A DNA stretch of 64,000 nt from Histoplasma ohiense. Its lineage: Eukaryota > Ascomycota > Eurotiomycetes > Onygenales > Ajellomycetaceae. The notes beneath the pieces were generated by a model that saw only the letters and a program-made list of their open reading frames with translations, was not told where the DNA came from and made no database searches. Below, piece by piece: positions 34,252 through 45,347 of the stretch (its first letter is position 1; each line of letters begins with the position of its first letter). The DNA lies in the NCBI GenBank assembly GCA_017607445.1, contig JAEVHH010000005.1, positions 2,175,001 through 2,239,000 on the forward strand, in the 5' to 3' direction. A program made the translations under genes and the position numbers.

Positions 34252-35271
34252 GGAGGGGGTGGGGAGGTTGGTGAGGTTGGTGTGTGTGGGTGCGTTTTTT
34301 TTTTTTTTTTTTTGTGTGTGTGGATGCCGTTTTAGGGGAGGCTCTGAGATGATGGTTATTTTTTTTTTCCGGATCCCCAGGACGGGGTTGTTTATTGTAA
34401 AACTCTCTTTTATGCCTTTCCTGGTTACGTGGAGTGAGTGCGTGGAACGGGGTAAAATGAAACTTTCCTTTCTCAATTTTTTTCTTTCTTTTTCTTTTTT
34501 TTTTTTTTTCCCTTCTCTTTTTGTGTGTGTGTGTGTGTGGATTTGGATTTAGAGATACTCTCCTAGGGCGGCTGAGATTGGGATGGTGGTTTGCGTTATT
34601 GTTTGAATTTCAGGGTGACTTCTGGAGTTGTGTGAGATGTTTTTTTTTTTTTTCACTTTTTCATTTTTTCCCCCTTCCTTTGCCCTCAGTTCGTCCTTCT
34701 CTTCCTCCTCAAGTAGGAACATAAGAGGAATTCAATGATAACCAAAAGAAATTTATTGAATTTATTTATCTACCTCCATCAGCCGATATTTGCAAACCAT
34801 TATTGCCAGAAATCATAGGCGGTTAGTTAGTTAGCCCATGGATGGCATGCGAACACTATATGGGGTATCGAAATGATAAAATTGATTGGATATTCCAAAT
34901 ATACCACCCTAGGTGTTTTTTTTCTAAGTGGTTTCTGTATGAAAACGCGCGAAAAAAGTCCACTGTAAGGTAAACAGACTAGGTAGTCTATCTGGATTGA
35001 AGTTGGGGAGAGGGATATATATCTTAAAAGTTTAAAATCCGAAAAATTGACGACAATAGAAAACATACAAAAGACAACAAGTAAATGCCAAGGCCGAGAG
35101 ACGTTCGAGATTAGGGAGCAGAAGAAAGAAGATAAAGATAGAAACGCCACCGAAATGCGCAAGATTGAGGATTAAGCCCAAGGGGTAGAATAAAAAACGG
35201 CAAGAGTGATGACAGGATATTATGTGTTTACCACAGATGGAAATGAGAGGACGGAAAGTAGAAAGGAAGGT
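34252..35271. other. Intergenic with T and GT tracts
   Basis: Contains T runs near 34297-34313, 34496-34510 and 34640-34652, and GT repeats near 34313-34322 and 34521-34540. It may include the intron of the small Cys/His gene and the 3' flank of the alkaline phosphatase. No other gene is seen. Confidence 0.5.
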
Positions 35272-37184
35272 CTAGTGCTTCGTCGAACCACAACTGCAAC
35301 CTTCACTCTCCAGATCTTCATGATCAAGCAAAAATTGATCGGCTCTCTCGCCCCGTATCCTTCGTTTGAAATCGCCATGGTATCTATCAAGTTCATCAAC
35401 GACAACACCATCATCCAGCGGCTCGCCCATCCAGGGGTACAGGTTACCACTCCCATCACCGCTGACGTGTGGAGACGACTTGGTATCCTTTAGGCGCTTG
35501 GTGACATTATGTAGATCAAGTGCGAGGTATTTCTGGAGAAATAAGCCGACCTCGGTATTTTCATGGTTGCCAACGAGGGGCATTGCGTCGTGTGCTGATG
35601 AGGCATAAATATTGACATCGACACCTACCGTGTAAAATGTTAATATACAGCCTTGTGTTTATATACAAAACAGTAACTGGAAATAATGAGAAAGAAGGTC
35701 AACTCACCTGAATGGCCATGCGTCGACCAGCCAATCTGGGCACGTCGACTGACCATGTCGGCAAAAGCATAGGCTCCACCACCGTCCATGAGTTTTTGGA
35801 CCTCAGCGTCCGTCGCATCATGAATGCCCAGCCCATCTCCGAGCAGCTTGTTGCGGATATAATTACGGCGGTTTGGATCATCAGCGTTTTTGCCTTCACC
35901 AGTTAGATAATGATCAAGGGCATTTCCGAGATATTCAGACGAGTGGCTCGCATTTGCGAGAACACTAGGATACCAGAGATACTCGGGGTAATTAGCATGT
36001 AGCTGTTTTGCAATAGACAAGCCGCCTGTCTCGTGGTCTGATGTGGCAACAAGAACACCAGGGGTAGAATCAGTCTTAAGGAACTCTAGCGCTGCAGAAA
36101 AAGCTTTATCATAAGCTAGAACTTCGTGGACTTGAGCGACAGGGTCATTCCCATGGCCCCCATGGTCTATCCTCGAGCCCTCAATCATAATGAAAAATCC
36201 TTTCTCGCTATCTTTCGTAGCTTCACTCAGGGCCTTTAGGGCTGTTCGTGTCATCTCTTCAAGAGAAGGGTAAACATCAGTCATCTGGCTGCGGTCCACC
36301 TCGAAGGGAATGTCCTTAGCAGCCAGAAGGCCGAGTAAGGGTAGAGTGACGTTGCTGCCCATCTGAAGACTGTCGAATCCCGCCCGATCATGAATGTACG
36401 AGAATCCATTAGCTTTAGCCATCCGCACCACATCTTTATCATCGCGACGGCAGCTACCGTCTGTTGACTTTGGTATAAAGTGACATCGTCCGCCTCCCAT
36501 GATCAAATCAACCATCCGACCTAGAGGGTAATTCCCGATTTCCTGCTCAGCAATGAGATCTTCGTAGGATCGCATGTTAGCATGAGACGCAAAGCAAGCC
36601 GGTGTAGCATCAGTAACGCGGGTCGTTACGACTAAACCAGTCAAATAACCGGCTAATTTCGCCGCCTCGAGAACGGTACCACACGGGGATTTATCCGGAA
36701 GGACAGAAATTGCGCCGTTGTAGCTTTTCATCCCACACGAGAACGCAGTCGCACCGGCCGCAGAGTCAGTAACGAGACTGGATGAGGATCGGGTTCTTGA
36801 TGAACCTATGTGGTGCTGGTCGAGAACAAGAATATCGTCCATAGGCAGTTTGCTTTCGAATTGTCGGAAACTTCGCGTCAGGGATAAACTAGCTGGGCCC
36901 ATCCCATCTGATACCATAAATATGAGATTCCTCTTCCCTGATGGGTTCGTGCCAGGATCAAGCTTCAGTTTATTTTGTGTTTGGTGTTGGTACAAAACAC
37001 CTAACGTGATTACCGCGACAGTTGCGATGACCGCCCAGGCTAAGAGCCCGAGTTCACGCAATAGTGAGCGATGGCGTTCTCCATTACGGTTTGTCGGCTG
37101 ACCGGTTAAAAGGGCGTCCTCCTCCTCGCCGGATCGCTCTGAGTGCTCTGACGAGGAGCGTTGAGCGAGTCGGGAGTCGAACAT
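35272..37184 (-). CDS. PHO8: Vacuolar-type alkaline phosphatase
   Basis: Two exons, 35708-37184 and 35272-35624, joined across an 83-bp intron (GTGAGT donor, GGTAG acceptor) within HGHSG-VDVNIYASS. The product is 609 residues. A short cytosolic Ser/Glu-rich tail precedes a single signal anchor (about 48-66, LLAWAVIATVAVITLG), as in yeast Pho8, a type II vacuolar membrane protein. The catalytic nucleophile is S141 in the motif VTDSAAGATAFSCG. Metal ligands are visible in NLIFMVSDGMG, SRIDHGGHGND and TSDHETGG. The C-terminal HxHSG motif is completed only by the splice, which supports the join. The enzyme hydrolyses phosphomonoesters in the vacuole and needs zinc and magnesium. The C-terminal tail is longer than the bacterial form and ends in a Cys-rich CSCGSTKH. 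Confidence 0.9.
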
Positions 37185-37634
37185 GATGGAAGAGGAAGGG
37201 GTGGAGGAAATTTGACAATGCGTCGTTCGAAGGAGGCACCGAGGTTAGTCAGTTTAAGGTGGGTCTAAACGGCCAACAACAACATGATACCTGGCGCAGT
37301 ATCATGAGTAGTCAAAGTGGTTAAGGAACTTGGAAGACACAGAGCTGGCGGCTGAATGCTGGAGTAGAGGTCGGTTTGACCAATTAAATGCCATCATGAA
37401 CTAACTACCGTAGTAACTATTAGTCAGACATCCTCTAACCAATTTTAGGCTATATCCCAAAATCCAAGGCCACTGCACAATATCAGTCAATGCTCGCAGA
37501 CAGATAGAATGCTCGTACCACACAAGATCGATGATACCATTGAACAAGAAAAAGGAGATTGTTGTCAATAATGTTAATTCGTAATGTAAGGTAATTTTTT
37601 ACAGCCAGAAACCTATGCTCCCCGTCCTATATAA

Positions 37635-38652
37635 CTACCGTGCCTTCCAGCCAAGAGGGATCAGGGCAGCAGCAACCTCCTGCACCCCCCTCTCTGTAGC
37701 TAGGAGATTAAACTGGGCTGCCGCATTCCTGGTATCCTGCACCTCAATTCGGATACCAAGAAGATTGATCTGTCTCCGTGTCTCCGGAGAGATTGGATAA
37801 ACAGAGGCGCCGAGACCGAGTATGAGAAGATCTAAAATAAGAAGACATACAGTTAGCATTCACATACCCATTACGAATGGATAGTAGGGGCGAACAAAAA
37901 GCAGGCCCTTTTCACGAAATAGAAAGACATCAACATGGAAGGAAGGAAAAAATAAAAGAAGGTAAAAAGTAGAACTTACCGGGTTTCGGCCATACCAGCT
38001 TCAACACCCCCCAAACCTCCTCACTAACCTCCCACTGACCCTTCTCGTTAATCATCGCTCGCATCCCATCCTTTCTCCCTCCCCCACTATCGCCATCATT
38101 TTTCCCCGCCTCCCAGGGCCTCCATCGAAAAACTTCCCCATCAACCAACAAACACCCATCACCATCCGTAATCCTCATGCCATTACCCAGCTGGAACCCA
38201 TCAGGAAAACAAGAATCAATAGCCGTGGACGGGGCGGCCACGTCCGCAAGCACATTCAGCGCACTGAGCGCAGATTCGCTGGCCTCGTCCCCGTCGGCCC
38301 CTGCTACTTCATCAGTGGCATCGGTATCACGAGTTTGGCGGCGGCGGCTGTTGACGCTATGGCTGCTGTTATTCCGGACAATCTGCGGTTGGGAGGGGGT
38401 TTCGTGGGGTTGGCTGTTAGAGGAGGCTTGGGTGGCGGTGGTTGTAAAGTTGTGTAGGGAGTCGCGGTATCGTTGGTTTGGGATGTTCAAGGTGATGGCG
38501 TACTGGGCCAATGGAAGGAGGGTTTGGCGTCGTAACGGGTGTCTGTATATAGCTGGCGATGTGGGTATTGCTGTTGGTAATCGTATATGTGTCGATGTAG
38601 TTGGAGAGCGCAATGGCCACAGAAGCCGAGCAGCTGGGACCTGGGCGCGCAT
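37635..38652 (-). CDS. NDUFAF3-like mitochondrial complex I assembly factor
   Basis: Two exons, 37980-38652 and 37635-37831. A 148-bp intron (GTAAGT donor, TTTTAG acceptor) joins them in frame to 289 residues. The first 60 residues are rich in Arg, Ser, Thr and Pro without acidic residues, as expected for a mitochondrial presequence. The core starts near FPDGFQLGNGMRI and ends with DLLILGLGASVYPISPETRR and VQDTRNAAAQFNLLATE, the signature of the Mth938/DUF498 fold found in NDUFAF3. Human NDUFAF3 acts in the early assembly of complex I in the inner membrane. An Asp/Ser-rich insert (about 105-140) lengthens the protein relative to the animal one. The splice falls directly before the LLILG strand. 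Confidence 0.87.
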
Positions 38653-39692
38653 TGTGAATAGAACAAGCTGGAGGGCAGAGGAGGTGTGGCTGCTTTTTTC
38701 TTTTCATGTCGAGGCATAATTAGTAAATCGCCTAATAGATATCAACGGTACGTATCCTGATAAAGCCAGAACGTCGCTGGTTCCAGACGAATAGAATGTT
38801 TTGCACTCCCACTGGAGCGTTATCGGGCCAAAAGTTGAGGCCGACACGGGAGAAATTTGAGAGTGAAAGAAATGGACCAGTCTCACAACGTATCATCTGT
38901 TTTGGCATTTCCAAAGCAATAATTATAAGTAGCTAGAAAGATACATGTCTTCACTTTGGATTATCATCATATAATTGCGCATTGCAGGCTCCTTCAGCCT
39001 CTTGGTTAAGCAAACAGCTTGGAACTAAGCACGCCTCGATGCGAAAATGCCAAGCGCGGGTCGCGGCAAACAAAGTTCCGCTCCTTGCAGTGATGTTATC
39101 ACTCTACTCTATCCAAGCCATTGCTTTCTTGAGTTTATTGATACAGATACTACAGCACCATCAGGCCAACTTGAAATGAACAAATTGCTTCGTATCGAGG
39201 TGTCTAGCTATCACATCTATGCTGGTCTACTATATTCCGGCCACAGAAGTAAAAAATATCCGGCTCCGGAGGATTCTGTTTCCTTTTGAAGAAGGGTAAT
39301 TATTAGGTTCCTTATACCACTGTCCTGCCCCGAATCATAATGGACTTAATAAAGCTGAGGGCCAAAAACACACTATGAGTAGCAGAGGATACTATGAAAT
39401 CACTTTCAAATGTGATTCGTAAACAAAAAGAAAAGAATATAAGGAGCACGGCTTACCAACGACGCCCTGCCGAACAACCTAACGCCAGTCAAAGATTTCA
39501 CAATCGCTGTTCCACAAGTCCTTAACTGAACAACTTTCTTTCCTCTCTCCTTTTTTCCCCTTGCTTAATTATATTACTCTGTTCTGTTCAACAATTCCCG
39601 CCAGCAGTAATATGGATTTTTACATCCTGAACGCTGGTTTGCTATCTCCGGGTATATTTCACGATGTGATGCCTACCGAGTATAACCGTCCG
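38653..39692. other. Gene-free interval
   Basis: Upstream of the NDUFAF3-like gene and downstream of the ABC transporter. Short plus-strand frames near 38982-39289 have no family features. Confidence 0.5.
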
Positions 39693-42587
39693 TTAGCTGA
39701 GTGAAGATCTTTCTAGTCTCGAACTCATGCCATTTCTCTCCTCATCTGATTGACTAGAGCTGTCATCGCCCCCAGCTGTAGACGCGCTGCGTAAACGCTG
39801 AGCACGGTCTTGTAACACCTGCGCCTCTGCAGCTGCTCTCTGGGCACGAATCTGTTTTCGCCACATACTCGCGTATCTTCCCTTCAGGCTAAGAAGCTGT
39901 TCATGGGTTCCGTGTTCGGCAACTTGTCCGTTATGTAGCACGAGAATTTGGTCTGCTGTCGTTATTGTGCTCAGGCGATGTGCAATAACAAGCATCGTGC
40001 GACCCTTAGACAATGTGGACAGCGCCCCTTGGATGTGTTCTTCCGTTTCCGTGTCCAAGGCAGCAGTGGCTTCGTCGAGGAGAATTATCCGGGGATCTTT
40101 GATAATAGTGCGTGCAATAGCCACACGCTGTTTCTCCCCACCACTCAAACGCAGGCCTCGCTCGCCCACCTTAGTTTGATAGCCGTCAGGGAAGGCGAGA
40201 ATTTTATCATGGATACTCGCGGCCCGGCACGCCGCATAAACTTCCTCGTCCGTAGCAGACGGATTTGCATACTTGAGATTATACATTAATGTTTCATTGA
40301 AAAGAACGGTATCTTGAGGGACAACGCCAATATGTCGACGAACTGAATCAATAGTTAGATTCTCAACTTTGCGTCCGTCAATGAGGATATGACCCGACGA
40401 AGAATTGTAGAATCTGAATAGAAGGCGGAAAACAGTCGATTTTCCCCCTCCAGACTCGCCAACTAGGGCAGTTGTTGTTCCAGGGCGACAACGGAAACTC
40501 AGGCCGTTCAATGCGGGTTTTCGGGTATCATACGCAAACTTCACATTTTCGAAGGTAATCTCGCCATCACAGCGTGGAAGATCGCGTGTGTTGGGTCCAT
40601 CAATGACAGTTGGCTGTTCCCGGAAGAGTTCCAACATCCGCTCCGAATTTATCATGGCCGACTGAATAGAGCGGAAAAACGTCCCAAAAAAGTTAAGTGG
40701 CCCTTGCAGCTGGGCCATGTATGTCAATAAACTAACGAACTTCCCGACCTTCTGTTCGCCGGTTGCAACTTGATAGGCAGCGAGGAAACATGTTATCAGC
40801 AGTCCAAGCATGAAAACAGTATTCTGGCACGTATTCATTAATGTCAGCGAAAATAAGACATGATACTCGGCCTTTTGGAAATCGGTAACAGCTCCACGAT
40901 ACCGACCAAACTCGTACTGCTCTGCGTTGAAATATTTCACGGTTTCGTAAGACACCATCGAATCGTTTCTGTAGGAAATGGCAATCTGTCAGTCAACATA
41001 GATTATCTGAGAAAACTTCAAAGGTCAAAAAGCGATGAACTTACTTCACAGCATCTTCTTGTCTGCTAGCATTGACCATCTGACGGCGGATCGCAGCTCT
41101 CCATTGTGCCATGCGAATCGTCACGTAGAGGTAAATGAAGGTAACGATAGCAACTACCAGGGCATAGTATACGTCGAAAACGATCCAGAAATAACCCACC
41201 GCAACGCAGAGGTCGATCAGCATTGGTACAACCTGGAACGTGAACTGTTCCAGGAAGGTGTTGATCGAATTGCCTTTGCTTAGAGCTGACAACACTTCGC
41301 CGGTCTTTTTGCCCAGGTGGAAATCGAGACTAAGGCTATGAACATGTTCAAAAGCAGCGGTTGAAAGTTCCATGTATGAATACTGGCCGACAGGAATCCA
41401 TAAAAAGGAACGCAAAGAACCGATTAAACCCTGGTTTCCCTGAAGCCAACGGAAGAGGACATAAACGCAAATTCCACGCCATGGAATGTAGAATTCTTCT
41501 CCAGTATCTCCCGAGAGAACATTGGTGATTCTACCAATTTGAATGGGAACCAGAACATTGATGACAAGTTGGAAAACGACCAAGAAAAAGCAAGCGACAA
41601 CGATGAGTTGCAGTCGCCGAGATTTGGAAGGCCAGAGATAAGGAAAGAATAAGGAATAACCGCTTATATATTCCCACCAGCTTGTTGAAGGTACAGTAGT
41701 AGGTCGAACCCAAGCGTCCTCTGGTTTGAAATCCGGATCTCGTTTTCGGTTTGGAGAGGATGACCCGTAGTTATCGCCGTTTATTCCGCTGCGATGGCCA
41801 TTTAACAACCTTGTGGTTTCTGAAGCTTCCCCGGAAGCGAAGCGTGCAGTAGCATCTTTGTGGCGATAGCTCCTCCACCCGACGGAACTTAAGGTATAGA
41901 AAATCACAATTCCAAGCAAAGTAAGGAGCCTCACTACAGCAATGATTACTTCCACTGTTTCCCAGGACGTCATGATATTTCTCAGCGGGCCGCCAGCAGG
42001 ATCTCCGACAATTGGCTCATGGTGAGGAGAAGTGTAAAGGGCCAGGCAACCACCCAAAATTATCAATTCTAGTGGTATGGCAACCGCCCAAGGAAGTAGT
42101 TGTGCGTAAGTCGGCGAAGGTGTTGTATCCAAGAGTGAGATTAGGATGACGGTGTACGCGAAAAAGGAAGAGACGATATAAATCTGAAATTCATGTGTTA
42201 GAAAATATAAACAGTAAGGTTGAATCAAACAAATACAGAATATGGTATCCTCACCACTCTGGATTGACCACACCACCAGTGCATTTGCCGATACATGATG
42301 ACGTGGGTCATCGTAATAGCTGCATCAGCGACAAATGTAAGCAAAACACCCACCGACAGCCACCTGAACGTCAATTTAGCATTTGGTGAGAAATCGGACA
42401 GAGGAGGAGCGAACACAGCAGTGCTCCTCATACGCGTCGGCAACGGTCGACCACCAGGTCCTGTTCGAATGGCGGGAGGGTGGGCAGGTATTCTCCTGGC
42501 CGATATGACAGAACGTGATACGAATGCGATAAGGAAGACAACTACGATGATCACAGGGGAAATCGACCGAGTGTAATGCAGAAGCAT
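39693..42587 (-). CDS. HMT1-type vacuolar half-ABC transporter (ABCB)
   Basis: Three exons, 42255-42587, 41045-42183 and 39693-40968, with introns of 71 and 76 bp. The joined frame gives 915 residues. The chosen start MLLHYTRSISPVII begins right before the first membrane helix. In-frame ATGs at 42644 and 42737 are alternatives. An extra N-terminal membrane domain (about five helices) is followed by the ABC membrane domain (PYLWPSKSRRLQLIVVACF onward; intracellular motif GSLRSFLWIPVGQYSY). The nucleotide-binding domain has Walker A GESGGGKST (about 661-669), signature LSGGEKQ (765-771) and Walker B IILLDEA. The layout is that of S. pombe Hmt1 and ABCB6-type half transporters, which load glutathione- or phytochelatin-linked metals into the vacuole. 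Substrate is inferred. Confidence 0.9.
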
Positions 42588-43589
42588 CCTGATTTCCGGG
42601 TGTGAAAACGATGGCACGCTGCCAGCTCTTTTGGAGAAACCCATACTGCTCCCAAGCAGCAATTCCAATTTGGAACCCGCAAGACGAAAAGGAAAAAAGA
42701 GCCTTCCGAGTTCAATCCGCTTCCATGACCAAACCACTAGGGCTTCTCAAAATATAATTCCGCAGAAACGACCGATGAAGAGGCCAAATAACTACAGTGA
42801 GCTCTAGCGGAACGGAATCAGGTAAGAATGTTGTTGGGGCGTCGGGGAACGAAATAGTAAACGGAAGAGGCGAATTGCCGATTGTCTTACTTTGGCCACG
42901 AGCGAAACAGACGAAACTCTGGCCAAATATGGGGGTAAAGGCTTTCAAAGAGCGCAGGAAGAGAGATAATGAGGGTAGAAGAAGAGTATCAATTCCCACG
43001 TCAACTCTGTGCCAGTCAAGGGTGGGAATTGGGCGTATCCCGAAAGCGGTAAACAAGCGAAAGGCTGAGGCGGATTGCCGAACTCCAGGAAACCGCGGCG
43101 GAGAGGGAGGAACTACCCGGCTACTGAAGCAATGCGGAGAAGGAACGGAGGATCGCGAGCAGAAACAGCATAGAGGACGATAGAGACCCAAAAATTGAAC
43201 GATAGGCAAGGCTCAAGGAGCGCTGTGATCGTCAAGCACGGCTATCTTCAGAGCTTCAGTTCAGAGGGATCGGTAATTACCTACAGAGCTCAGAGTTCAG
43301 CGGGAGGGAGAGGGGGAGGTGTGAGGAAACAAAAGACGGTAGAGAAGAAGTGGAAGAAGCAGAAGACGAGCAGAACAAGCAAAAAAAGATAAATTCCGTA
43401 TCCAGGAAGGAATTATGGGGGTGTGGCGGGATTGGGCTTCCGAGGCGCTGGAGCTCAAGAAGTTTTCGATCTATAGGTCCAGACGATCACCGGCGGCACG
43501 GGACCTGAGCTGAGGCAAAATATCATGTATAAAAAGACATTGAAAATATACATATGACAATAAGATCAAGAGACGAATAACAGGATCCA

Positions 43590-43612
43590 GCAAACAGCAA
43601 ACAGCAAACAGC
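43590..43612. repeat. Three tandem 7-bp units (GCAAACA)
   Basis: Three perfect copies of a seven-base unit plus two further bases. Small, with no known role. Confidence 0.8.
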
Positions 43613-45312
43613 TTAAACTGGGTTCAATTAATCAATTGAATCAATGAATCAATTATGATCTTTGTGGTTCACTCCCGCGCCTCCCCCTGGGGTTCTTCTT
43701 TCAGGCTTGTTCCCGTTGCTTTGCTTCCCTATTTTTCTCAACCCTCCAGGTTCCCCTTGCTGCGTAGCGATTCGTCAGGCGGCGTCCTTTTGCAGACGAG
43801 TCGGTGAGCGGCCACAGAAGCTGCAAAGCGGTGAGGCCGCTCCAATGGCCCCGGCAGAATAGGTTCCTCGTCGCCAATAGCAGTCGGGGAGACACGGAGG
43901 CCTTGGGGCTAGCAGGGGTGGCTGGGATAGCCGGTTCTTGCGCGTGGCCTGTCGGGCTGCAAGCTTTTCCCTGTCCTCGGTAACCACCTCAGCTGGAGCG
44001 CGCAAACGCTGAGGCTTGTACATGTACCGCCGCCGCTGCCGTCGTGGGGGGTGCTCTTCTGGATTTCGTTAGGGGCGGGTCCGGTTCGTGGGGCGCGTTG
44101 CGCAATGCGCTACTGGTCAGCAGAGCATCAGGTCAGAATATCGGAGAGCAGGGTCACCAGTTGCGTGCGTACGGGTCATTACAACCCAGATGACGGGGGT
44201 TGGAATGGTCTAGCAGCAACGATCGAGGTGGAACAGCGCAAACTGGGATTTTGAGGGTATATGGAGATAATACATTTCCTTGTATATGCACTGCGGATGC
44301 AGTGAGTACAAGGCGCGATCTTTATTATTATGCCTCTCACTATCTTCGGAAATTTTGCCACAACTGCGACACTTGGAGTCTCTCGCGCCAACCAAGCCTA
44401 CCAAGCCTTCTAATGTTGCTTTGTTGTCGATTTGTGTTTCATATGAAAGATTACTATTATACCTACGCGTCGTGTGCAGTTTGTGTTGGCCAGAAAGGTC
44501 CGCTACATCTGTCTGTCAATCGGCTGTTGAACGAAAAATTCCCTTCACTTGCTGGCTATGATCTCATGCATACAGATATTCCTATTTTAATGAAAATGAT
44601 GCTGCATTCAGTGTTCATACTACTCGTGGCTGCCATGGTCGATCTCGCATCGTTAGGCATGTCAGAAAATACAACCCTGTTTTAGTTCTGGGACTTGATG
44701 GGGGTGTGAAGTAGAGAACTTTTCGATGGAATGCATCATGCTACTGCAGCTAAACGTAATTCTGTGGTAAGGATGTCAGGAAGCCGGCAAATTGATGGAG
44801 GAGGCGTATTTTATCAATCACCGACAACAAACGCAGAAAATCGGTGTCGCATGAAGCATAAATATCATTCGCCAGCCAACGGGTCCAGCGTGGCCGTACT
44901 TGTTACTCCCATTGCTAACTCGCCTGGATTGTCAGAAAAAAGAATTTAATCACCGCTTGGATTTCAAAAAAGCACTTCGTTCTTGTCTTTCGGTCATAAA
45001 ATGACCATAGGTGCCCAAAGGTATGGTTGCCCTGTCTACCTGATCTTAGTATATCACCTCTAACTAATAGACAATCCAAAGATAAAAGAAGCAAACATAT
45101 TATATGTAGCTGAAAGATAAGGTCTTTTGAGAAAACCCTATCGAAGCGGTAAGGAGACAACATCCTCTCTTGTTTGATCAGGCACGAATCTCCCCGCCCG
45201 AACCCTGCCCTCATGTTTTTCTCACCAATGCCTTGTAGGTTGCGAACATCAACATTGGCAAACGCAGCGAAGGTGAAGAATCAGGAGAAAGCAATGGATT
45301 TCATCTTTTTCA

Positions 45313-45314
<2 letters not shown>

Positions 45315-45346
<32 letters not shown>
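45315..45346. repeat. Poly-T homopolymer (32 nt)
   Basis: An unbroken run of T in the middle of the gene-free block, similar in length to the one after MTC1. AT-rich simple sequence follows near 45450-45520. Confidence 0.85.

Positions 45347-45347
<1 letters not shown>

Noticed and set aside
42712..43209. Minus-strand frame upstream of the HMT1-type transporter as an extra first exon
   Set aside because: It is Pro/Ser/Phe-rich, ends in its own stop, and no GT-AG join into the transporter frame looked better than starting at the ATG before the first membrane helix.
44200..44685. 161-codon plus-strand frame
   Set aside because: No family features, mixed hydrophobic and Cys content, and no good exon partner. 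Probably a chance frame.
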